NCBI RefSeq assembly: GCF_003047265.1
Contig: NZ_PZYY01000007.1
Location: 1-64,000, forward strand
DNA from: Nocardioides terrigena
GTDB lineage: Bacteria > Actinomycetota > Actinomycetes > Propionibacteriales > Nocardioidaceae
Reading direction: 5' to 3'
DNA length: 64,000 nucleotides
The translations under genes were made by a program, and so were the position numbers. Positions 36,308 to 43,585 of this stretch are shown here, piece by piece (position 1 is the first letter of the stretch; each line of letters begins with the position of its first letter). The notes under the pieces are model-generated. The model saw only the letters and a list, made by a program, of their open reading frames with translations. It ran no database searches and had not been told where the DNA came from.

Positions 36308-37840
36308 ATGACGACTGCTCGCCGCATCCGCACCACCACCCGACGGCCGGCGACGTCCGCCCGGTCCCTCGACGAGCTGCTGGGCGACTTCGGCACCCGG
36401 ATGCCGCGCACACCGCCGCCAGCCCCACACCCGCCGGCGGACCGACTCTTCCCCTATCGGGTCTCGCCCCGCGGACGGCACCGCACCGGACATGGCTGGG
36501 CCCCGACGTTGCCCCCGCTGCCGCGGTACCTGATGACCTCGGAGCAGACACCGGTCCTGTGGCCGCTCATCGCCGGCGACGGGCTCCCACCCACCGGTGC
36601 CCCGATGGGCTACAACGTGCTGTCGGGTGGCGGCTTCTACTGCGACCCCATGGGGTGGGTCCTCGACGACGCCATCCCGGTCACCAACCCGAACGTCTTC
36701 ATCTTCGGCAAACCAGGTCGCGGCAAGTCGGCCCTGGTGAAGGCGTTCCTGCTGCGGATGATCCGCTTCGGCCACCGGTCCCTGGTCCTCGGCGACGTCA
36801 AGGACGAGTACGAGGACATCTGCCTGGCCCTCGACGTGACCCCCTACCGGATCGGGCCGGGACTCCCCGGGCGCATCAACCCCCTCGACGTCGGACCCCT
36901 CGCCGTCGACTGGGAGGCCCAGGACCGTGCCGAGCTCCACCGGCGCATCCAGGTAGTCACCTCCCGGTGGCTCACCCTTGTCCGGGGCCTCGTCGGCTCC
37001 CAAGGCGTCCCCTTCACCCCGACCGAGGAACGCGTGATCCACCAGGTCCTCCAGGACCTCACCGGCTGGACCCGCGCGCAGACCCGCCTGCGCGACGTCA
37101 CCGTCCCGTTGGTCTGGGCGGCCCTGGACGAACCCACCGACGACCTCGTCCGCGGATGCCGCTACGACTCACGTCACCACTTCTACGACTCCACCCGTCC
37201 GCTGCGCGACGCCCTCGGCGCCCTGTGCGAGGGGTCATTGAAGGGCATGTTCGACACCGAGTCGACCTACCGGCCGAACTGGCGGGCACCGATCCAGTCG
37301 TTGTCCCTGCGTGCGCTGCGCGAGCAGGGCAACGAGGCGGCCCTCGCCATCGCCTTGATGTGCCTGAGCTCGTGGGGCCAGGGGGCGCGTGAGCTGGCCG
37401 CACCCGGGGATCGGCGCATCGTGCTGCGCGACGAGGCCTGGATGCAGACCCGGCTCGGGACCGAGGCCGTCAAGACCCTCGACGCCAACCTGCGGCTCTC
37501 CCGCACCGACGGCGACATCCAGCTCGTCACCTACCACAAGCCCTCGGATCCCCTCTCGGCCGGCGACGAGGGCAGCCAGGCCGTGCAGATCGCCAAGGAC
37601 CTGCTGAACCTGGCCGACATCCGGATCCTGATGGGCCAAGACGCCAAGGTGGCCGACGAGCTCGGCGGACTCCTCGGACTCACCCCGATGCAGCAACAAA
37701 TCGTCACCGGATGGGCCATGCAGGAGAAGGGCCGCGCCCTGTGGATGGTGGGGGATCAGCGCTACAAGGTCCAGACCCTCCTCACCCCCCTCGAGCAGCA
37801 GCTCACCTACACCAACGAGGCCATCGCGGCCGCCCCATGA
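36308..37840 (+). CDS. VirB4/TraC-like conjugation ATPase
   Basis: A 510-aa ATPase. Walker A is GKPGRGKS (residues 134-141), with SLVLGDVKDEYEDI downstream; Walker B is in RRIVLRDEAWM, and LSRTDGDIQLVTYHKPSD matches the motif that follows it in VirB4/TraC proteins. It powers substrate transfer and pilus assembly. The N-terminal domain is short, consistent with its being carried by the preceding SCO6880-like protein. Confidence 0.88.
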   Translation: MTTARRIRTTTRRPATSARSLDELLGDFGTRMPRTPPPAPHPPADRLFPYRVSPRGRHRTGHGWAPTLPPLPRYLMTSEQTPVLWPLIAGDGLPPTGAPMGYNVLSGGGFYCDPMGWVLDDAIPVTNPNVFIFGKPGRGKSALVKAFLLRMIRFGHRSLVLGDVKDEYEDICLALDVTPYRIGPGLPGRINPLDVGPLAVDWEAQDRAELHRRIQVVTSRWLTLVRGLVGSQGVPFTPTEERVIHQVLQDLTGWTRAQTRLRDVTVPLVWAALDEPTDDLVRGCRYDSRHHFYDSTRPLRDALGALCEGSLKGMFDTESTYRPNWRAPIQSLSLRALREQGNEAALAIALMCLSSWGQGARELAAPGDRRIVLRDEAWMQTRLGTEAVKTLDANLRLSRTDGDIQLVTYHKPSDPLSAGDEGSQAVQIAKDLLNLADIRILMGQDAKVADELGGLLGLTPMQQQIVTGWAMQEKGRALWMVGDQRYKVQTLLTPLEQQLTYTNEAIAAAP

Positions 37841-39714
37841 CGACCGCCATGACGCCCCGCTCGCTGCTCCTCCTCGCACCCATCGTGATCCTCGGGCTGC
37901 TGGGTCCCGTGCTCCTGGTGGCCATGATCGCCGGCACCCGCCCCACCCCCGCCGCCGCCGCGTGCACCACCAACGACACCAACCCGGACACCGCGATCGA
38001 GGCGATCGCCGGTGTCGACCTCACGACCGAACAGGTGCAGGTAGCCACGCAAGCCGTCGCCGCCGTTCGTGGCCACCCGGCGACGACGGACACACCGCGC
38101 GCAGCCGTGGTCGTCCTGGCCGCCGGCTACCAGGAGTCCCGGCTGCGGAACCTCGCGCACGGTGACCGCGACTCCCTGGGATACCTGCAGCAACGCCCCT
38201 CCCAGGGGTGGGGGAGTGCCGAGCAGGTCCGCGACGTCACCCACGCCACCACCTCGTTCCTCACCCAACTGGTCGCCGTCCCGGGCTGGCAGACCATGCG
38301 GGTCACGGACGCGGCCGCCGCCGTCCAACGGCCGGCCGATGAGTACCGCGACGCCTACGAGCAGTGGGTACCGCTGGCCACTGCCCTCACCGCACGGCTC
38401 TGGGGCGCGGCACCCTCCCTCACCACTCGGCTCACCACCCCGCTCACCAGACCGTCCGGCGCGCCGGGCCCGCGGGTGTACGCCGCACCGCCGCCCCCGG
38501 GTGCGGACGCCAGTGCCTCGTCCCTGACAATCGCGCACGCCAACATCAAGGCCAGCCTCTTGCCGGCCGCTTTCCGCGCCGACCTCCAGACGACGGTGGC
38601 CGGCGGCGCCGACCTGGTGTCCCTGAACGAGATGAGCCCTCGGGGTGACCGCGAGATCACACCGCCGGGATACGCCGCGTTCCGCGCCCCGCCCACGGCT
38701 CCCGCGAGCCAGACCCGGTCCACGGCGGTGCTGTGGCGCACCGACCGGTGGAGCCTGGCCGCGGGGGGCCGAGAGCTCCTGGTCCCTGACGGTCCCCAAC
38801 GGTGGGACGCGGGACGCTCCGCCACCTGGGCGACCCTGCAGGATCCCGACGGCCGCCAGGTGTCGATGGTCTCGGTGCACCACATGATCAACCCCGTCGT
38901 CCACGGACCCAACCCGCTGCGCCAGCGCCTCTACGCGGCCGGGATGCGCACCCTCGCAGCCGTCGTGACGAGGCTGGCGACACGGGGGCCGGTGTTCGTG
39001 GCCGGCGACTTCAACTCCCAGTGGACGGCCCACGACCCGTGGGGTCCCCGGGCGGTCCTAGCCGGCATCGGGATGCAGACCTCCATGGACGTCCTCGGCC
39101 GCGAACCAACCCACCGGGGCGGCGGCACCATCGACTACCTCTTCTATCCCACCGCGACCGCCACCCCGACCGCGCAGTCCACCCGGATCCTGAACTCCGA
39201 CCACCGGCTGCTGAGCGCGACCTTCACCTGGGACGCCGCCCCCACCACGACCGCGAGTCCAGCCTGCGTGCCCCCGACGTCGGCGCCGGTGCCGACCGAC
39301 TGCGCGACCGCCGGCGGTGCCGCCGAGGCTGGCCTCACCCCCGACGCGCTGCGGGTCATGCGGTGCGTGCTCACCGTGTTCGGTCCCCACACCGTCGGAG
39401 GCCTCGGAGACCGGCCAAACCCCAGCGACCACGAGACCGGCCGCGCCGTCGACATCATGATCGACCGGTGGGACACCGCGACCGGCAACGAGGCCGGATG
39501 GGCGATCGCCCGCTGGGTCCGCTCCCGCGCCTCGGAGCTCGGCGTCACGTACGTCATCTTCGACGCCCGCATCTGGTCCCCGGACCGCGACGCCGAGGGC
39601 TGGCGTACCTACTCCCACCCCACCGGGGTCAGCAGCCCCACTCTGGACCACCTCGACCACGTCCACGTCTCGGTCCACGGTCACGCCGCCACCGACCCTG
39701 ACCTGCTCCCATGA
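37837..39714 (+). CDS. Cell-wall hydrolase-like / EEP nuclease / ARB_07466-like fusion, exported
   Basis: A 625-aa protein begun in an ATGA overlap with virB4. A signal anchor (residues ~8-32) is followed by a transglycosylase-like part (AAGYQESRLRNLAHGDRDSLGYLQQRPSQGWG, ~95-130), as in wall hydrolases of T4SS operons. Residues ~229-457 form a complete endonuclease/exonuclease/phosphatase domain: AHANIKA, SLNEMSP, VFVAGDFNSQW, TIDYLF and LNSDHRLLS give the Asn, Glu, Asp/Asn and Asp-His catalytic set. Residues ~498-625 (NPSDHETGRAVDIMID ... LDHLDHVHVSVHG) match the ARB_07466-type/peptidase-like C-terminal domain with conserved His/Asp. It is probably secreted to open the wall; the role of the nuclease in the middle is unclear. 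Confidence 0.85.
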   Translation: MTTAMTPRSLLLLAPIVILGLLGPVLLVAMIAGTRPTPAAAACTTNDTNPDTAIEAIAGVDLTTEQVQVATQAVAAVRGHPATTDTPRAAVVVLAAGYQESRLRNLAHGDRDSLGYLQQRPSQGWGSAEQVRDVTHATTSFLTQLVAVPGWQTMRVTDAAAAVQRPADEYRDAYEQWVPLATALTARLWGAAPSLTTRLTTPLTRPSGAPGPRVYAAPPPPGADASASSLTIAHANIKASLLPAAFRADLQTTVAGGADLVSLNEMSPRGDREITPPGYAAFRAPPTAPASQTRSTAVLWRTDRWSLAAGGRELLVPDGPQRWDAGRSATWATLQDPDGRQVSMVSVHHMINPVVHGPNPLRQRLYAAGMRTLAAVVTRLATRGPVFVAGDFNSQWTAHDPWGPRAVLAGIGMQTSMDVLGREPTHRGGGTIDYLFYPTATATPTAQSTRILNSDHRLLSATFTWDAAPTTTASPACVPPTSAPVPTDCATAGGAAEAGLTPDALRVMRCVLTVFGPHTVGGLGDRPNPSDHETGRAVDIMIDRWDTATGNEAGWAIARWVRSRASELGVTYVIFDARIWSPDRDAEGWRTYSHPTGVSSPTLDHLDHVHVSVHGHAATDPDLLP

Positions 39715-40388
39715 GGGGCGCCCCGCTGCCGCACTCACCGTCGGCTGTCCGACCTGGCAACGGCCTCCCCGCCTCTCCCGGTATGAAGGTGAGCATCGGG
39801 CACGGCATGGACGGCTCACCCGTACATGTCCAGACCACGACCGACCGGGTGGTGGTCCTGCTGAGCGACCCAGGCCAGGGAAAGACGACGTTGGCCCGGT
39901 ACCTGACCCGCTGGTGGATCGCCGATCCACGCCGCACGGCACGCATCTTCGCCACCCGGCCCCACGAGTACACCGACCTGATGACGGTCCGCTCGGTCGT
40001 GGTCCTCCCTCTTGTAGACGTCGACCGCGCTCTCGTCGCGCCCTCCTCCCGGGAACTCACAGTGATCGACACCGTGGACACGGTGCCGGTCCCCACCGCC
40101 AGACTCGTGGCTCATCGGCAGGTCCGCGCAGACGACCTGACGATCGTCACCTCCAGCGGCCATGTCGCCCGGGAGCTGGAGCCCGACGGGTGTCGCCGTC
40201 TCGGCCTAGTGACGAGACCCCCCGGCGGGCGCCCGCTCACGGCGGCACCCCGGAGAAGCGACGGGTGGGACGGTCTGCAAGGACGGCTCGACTGGCCGAG
40301 CGACGTGGAGGCGGTGGTACCTGACATCCGGGGGGCGCGAGACCTCCCGGTCCACCGCTGGCAGGTCATCGACCGCGCCGCCGGATGA
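39711..40388 (+). CDS. P-loop protein of the T4SS operon
   Basis: A 225-aa protein with a normal Walker A (LLSDPGQGKTTLARYL, about residues 51-66), and a possible Walker B LTVIDTVDTV. The rest is unusual, with TSSGHVARELEPDG and a short C terminus; there is no membrane helix. It overlaps both the EEP fusion gene and the coupling-protein gene by 4 bases, so it may help recruit substrates to VirD4. The ATG at 39783 is an alternative start. Confidence 0.65.
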   Translation: MRGAPLPHSPSAVRPGNGLPASPGMKVSIGHGMDGSPVHVQTTTDRVVVLLSDPGQGKTTLARYLTRWWIADPRRTARIFATRPHEYTDLMTVRSVVVLPLVDVDRALVAPSSRELTVIDTVDTVPVPTARLVAHRQVRADDLTIVTSSGHVARELEPDGCRRLGLVTRPPGGRPLTAAPRRSDGWDGLQGRLDWPSDVEAVVPDIRGARDLPVHRWQVIDRAAG

Positions 40389-42355
40389 GCATGCAGCGCA
40401 GTCGACACGACCGGTTCCGCGAGCACCCCGTCCCGCTGACGTGGGAGCTCCCGGTCTTGGCTGCCCTGGTCGGCCTCCTCATCGCGGCGATGACGCCACT
40501 GGTGGTGCAGGGGCTCGCATGCTGGCTGAGCGGAGCGGCCTTCGCCTGGCCCACGGGACAGACTCCCGCCGCGCTCGTCGGTCTCGCGCAGGGACGCTTC
40601 GGCGTGGGACTTGCACAGGCGTCGGCCGACCGGCTGCCGAGTGACCCGGTGCTGTGGATCGCGACGGCGGTCGCCGAGGTGTCGCTCGTAGCGGGTGTCG
40701 TTCTGGTCACGTGCTGGATGCGGGCGGCCCTGGGGCTCAGCGGTCACCGGGGGCTGGCGACCGCTGCTCAGGCACGGGCCGCTTTGGGCGCCGCGGCCCT
40801 GCGGCGTAGGGCCGCGGTCGTGCGACCCGACCTGTACGGCAGTAGACGAGCAACGCGCCTGACCGGATCTGCGCGTTCCGTGGTCGCGGGGGAGGAGCGA
40901 CCGATGGGGAGGCCGTCTGGACGCACACACAGGTCACGCGGCCGGTTCCATCCCCACGACGTGGGCTGGCGCCTGGGCCGAGTGGGACTTCGCCGCAAGG
41001 ACCTCTGGGTGCCGTACGACCGCACCACCTGTGCGATCGGGCCGCAGGGGTCGGGCAAGACCCTCGACGTGTTGGTCCCCGCGCTTCTCGACGCCCCGGG
41101 CGCTGCCCTGGTCACCCTGACCAAGCCCGACGACTTGTTCCTCACCCTGGCCGCGCGCCAGGAAGGTGGTCGACCGGTGGCAGTCCTGGACCCGTTCGAT
41201 CTCGCTCCCGGAGTCCCCGAGCTGGTGTGGGATCCCATCATCGGGTGTGAGGACTCAATGCTCGCCGAACGGCGAGCCAAGGCGTTCGCCGCCGGCACCG
41301 TGAAGGGGGCCGCCATCGGCGGTGGCGACCAGGCGGCCCGGTTCTACGCGGGGGAGTGCGCGAAGGTCCTGCAGGCCTACTTCCACGCCGCCGCGATCGG
41401 TGGGCTCGGACTCGAGGTGGTGCTGACATGGGTCGCCAACCCGCATCACCATCCCGAGCCCGAGGAGATCCTGCGGACCAACCCCGGGGCGGCTCCGCTG
41501 TGGGACGGGCTCCTGCGTGGCGCCTTGCAGGGGGACGAGCGCACGGCCGGAAACACCATCACCACCGTCCAGCAGGCTCTGGCGCTGTTCTTCCAAGCAG
41601 ACATCCGTCGACGGTGCGTACCCTCACCCGGCCGACCGGCCACTGACCTCACCGACCTGATCCGCGCCGGCGGGACCATCTACCTCCTTGGACGTGAGGA
41701 CCCGTACGCGTCCGCGTCACCGCTGATGACTGCTGTCACCGAACAGATCCTGGACACCGCCAAGCAGTTGGGCGAGACCGCCGAGCAGGGCCGCCTCTGT
41801 CCACCGTTCCTCGCCTGCCTCGACGAGCTCCCGTCGACCGCGCCCGTCCCGACTCTCGCCACCCGGATGGCCAACGAGCGCGCCCTGGGCCTGTCGTTCC
41901 TCCTCGCCGCCCAGACATGGCGACAGCTCGTCGTCTGCTACGGCGAGGACGAGGCCCGCACCATCTACGGCCTGAGCAACAACCTGGTCGTGTTCGGCGG
42001 AGGGAAGGACATCCACTTCTACCGCGAGCTCTCCGACCTGATCGGCCAGACCACCCTGATGCGAGCCAGCCACACCCGTCACGGACACGGAACGTCACGC
42101 TCGTGGAGTCCCACCGAGGTACCTGTCCTGCAGCCCGGCGAGCTGCGCGCGATCCCCGACCGCCAAGCACTCGTGCTGTCCGAGACGCGGGAACCCATCA
42201 TCGCCACCCTCGACCGCTGCATCGAGAACGGCCGAGGAGCCGAACTGCTCTCCGCCCAGCACGATGCCCGTCGCGACGCCTGGCAGGCACTCGGCCGCAG
42301 GAGCGAGACCGCGGACTCTGGTGGCGACGCGCGACGTCTTGGGCTGCCGCGGTGA
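40385..42355 (+). CDS. VirD4/TraG-type type IV coupling protein
   Basis: A 656-aa coupling ATPase that brings DNA-protein substrates to the T4SS. Two N-terminal membrane helices are followed by Walker A GPQGSGKT (residues 219-226), LVTLTKPDDLFLTL, Walker B FLACLDELPST, and VLQPGELRAIPDRQALVLSETREPI near the C terminus, all typical of TraG/TraD family members. It is the best single piece of evidence for conjugative function of the island. No relaxase follows in the window. Confidence 0.92.
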   Translation: MSMQRSRHDRFREHPVPLTWELPVLAALVGLLIAAMTPLVVQGLACWLSGAAFAWPTGQTPAALVGLAQGRFGVGLAQASADRLPSDPVLWIATAVAEVSLVAGVVLVTCWMRAALGLSGHRGLATAAQARAALGAAALRRRAAVVRPDLYGSRRATRLTGSARSVVAGEERPMGRPSGRTHRSRGRFHPHDVGWRLGRVGLRRKDLWVPYDRTTCAIGPQGSGKTLDVLVPALLDAPGAALVTLTKPDDLFLTLAARQEGGRPVAVLDPFDLAPGVPELVWDPIIGCEDSMLAERRAKAFAAGTVKGAAIGGGDQAARFYAGECAKVLQAYFHAAAIGGLGLEVVLTWVANPHHHPEPEEILRTNPGAAPLWDGLLRGALQGDERTAGNTITTVQQALALFFQADIRRRCVPSPGRPATDLTDLIRAGGTIYLLGREDPYASASPLMTAVTEQILDTAKQLGETAEQGRLCPPFLACLDELPSTAPVPTLATRMANERALGLSFLLAAQTWRQLVVCYGEDEARTIYGLSNNLVVFGGGKDIHFYRELSDLIGQTTLMRASHTRHGHGTSRSWSPTEVPVLQPGELRAIPDRQALVLSETREPIIATLDRCIENGRGAELLSAQHDARRDAWQALGRRSETADSGGDARRLGLPR

Positions 42356-42392
42356 ACGCGCGTTCGCGGTCGACGAGGGAAACCAGCCCGAC

Positions 42393-43010
42393 GTGACGAC
42401 CCCGAGACCGTCCCCGGAGAGGCAACGGCCTCATGACCGGAACGCAGCGCCGATGGTGGCGCCCTTCCCCGAGCCCGGGCAGACCTTGCGTGCAGCCATG
42501 AGCGCCCTCCAACGCCAGTCGACGACGCCGGCTGAGACGGACATCGAGATGGAAACCTGCGCCCTCCTGCCGAAGCCCTGGGATCCAGCGAGCTGCTCTG
42601 GAGCGCTTCGCCAAGAGCTGTGGTGGTGGCTGGAAGACGTCGCAATCTGGATCAACGAACAGCACCTATGGAATCTGGCCCGATCCGGCATCCCGGAATG
42701 CTGGCCCGCCCACCCCCACCTCGTCCACGAGCTCGCCGCCGTTGCGGCCGCTCGGTACTACACGAGATACGCCGCCACCCCCGCCGCTCTCGAGGACTGG
42801 CAACGCCACTGCCTGACAGCGTTCCTCGAACGCATCCGCGAGCGACTCGGAGCGGGCTGCCAACCGGGACAGCACTCGAGACGACCGCGCCATGATCGCG
42901 ACGGAATACACGCCAGTCAACGGAGTCATCAGATCAGAACCCGACAGTTCATAGACGACGTCACAAGCTCAAGCAGTCAGATTGACAACGCTGCCCTGCG
43001 CCCGCGATGA
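42393..43010 (+). CDS. Accessory protein at the end of the T4SS operon
   Basis: About 205 aa from GTG 42393, with GAGGGA upstream (12-base spacing); ATG 42453 is another possibility and the frame is open back into virD4. The conserved-looking part is LRQELWWWLEDVAIWINEQHLWN and CWPAHPHLVHELAAVAAARYYTRY, a Trp/His-rich helical domain that I associate with proteins encoded just after the coupling protein in actinobacterial T4SS clusters (possibly DUF4913-like). Function unknown. The C-terminal ~40 residues look disordered. Confidence 0.55.
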   Translation: MTTPRPSPERQRPHDRNAAPMVAPFPEPGQTLRAAMSALQRQSTTPAETDIEMETCALLPKPWDPASCSGALRQELWWWLEDVAIWINEQHLWNLARSGIPECWPAHPHLVHELAAVAAARYYTRYAATPAALEDWQRHCLTAFLERIRERLGAGCQPGQHSRRPRHDRDGIHASQRSHQIRTRQFIDDVTSSSSQIDNAALRPR

Positions 43011-43585
43011 CTGGCGTCGTCCGATCCACACGTACCGCTCTCGATGTCCGCCGAAGGTCGCGCAGTTTGGCTCGGCAGGCGGAGGACAGTACTCGCACTG
43101 AGCTGGAAGGGCATGCATACCGAAGCGGCATACGACGCCCACCGCGCCCACAATGGGCGCCCTTGCCTCGAGCCAGGACCGTCGTGATTGCCGCAACGAG
43201 ACGGGCGGAATGCGTCTAGGAGGCGACCGTCCGACGCGCTAGAGCAAGACACCATTGATCGAGACCCAGCACCGCCGATAGAGAACACGGGGCTCAGCGC
43301 CGATTCGGAGGGGAGTCAAGCCTCAGTGCCATCGACCCGCGGATCTTCGAGAGGTTGACGCCGCGACGGCGGGCGAATTACCTCAGCACTCGGGGAGTGG
43401 CTAGGCGTGGGGTCTGCGTGTCAAGCAGCCCGGCCCCCGGGACTAGTCGAGGAGGGCCGAACCTTGGCTTGGACATTTCGAAGCGTGGACGCGAATTATC
43501 TGAAGGAGTTCGGATCGGTCCGGAAGACTACTGACCTCTGCAGCCTTACGACTATGTGACCTGAGGTGGGGGGGGTGGGGGGGGC
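43011..43585. other. Gene-free region between T4SS and defence-like genes
   Basis: About 575 bases with no supportable gene on either strand. Short open frames here have no ribosome site or recognisable motif. It ends with the G8-T-G8 tract. It could mark a junction between the island and inserted cargo. Confidence 0.5.
43568..43584 (+). repeat. G8-T-G8 homopolymer tract
   Basis: Two runs of eight G separated by a single T, directly next to the stop codon of the leftward DUF4062 gene. Such a tract can fold as a G-quadruplex and is prone to slippage. On the coding strand of the DUF4062 gene it is C-rich and lies just after the stop. Confidence 0.9.

Larger units (their letters stand above)
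9759..43010. mobile_element. Putative tRNA-Val-associated integrative island (ICE-like, probably incomplete)
   Basis: Evidence for a mobile island: a tRNA boundary, an excisionase-like HTH gene immediately inside it, cargo genes, a mercury-type operon, a truncated tyrosine recombinase (28673-28981), and a T4SS operon with VirB4 and VirD4. The left edge at the tRNA is the best supported. The right edge is given at the last conjugation gene, but the true end may lie farther right, since the defence-like and toxin genes could be cargo too. No direct repeat of the tRNA end, relaxase, replication initiator or intact integrase was seen, so present mobility is doubtful. Confidence 0.55.

Noticed and set aside
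42352..42396. GTG overlapping the virD4 stop as start of the next gene
   Set aside because: In that frame translation stops after 14 codons; the real downstream gene is in another frame.
43011..43585. Small genes in the gap between the T4SS and DUF4062 genes
   Set aside because: Short frames overlap on both strands without ribosome sites or recognisable sequence.
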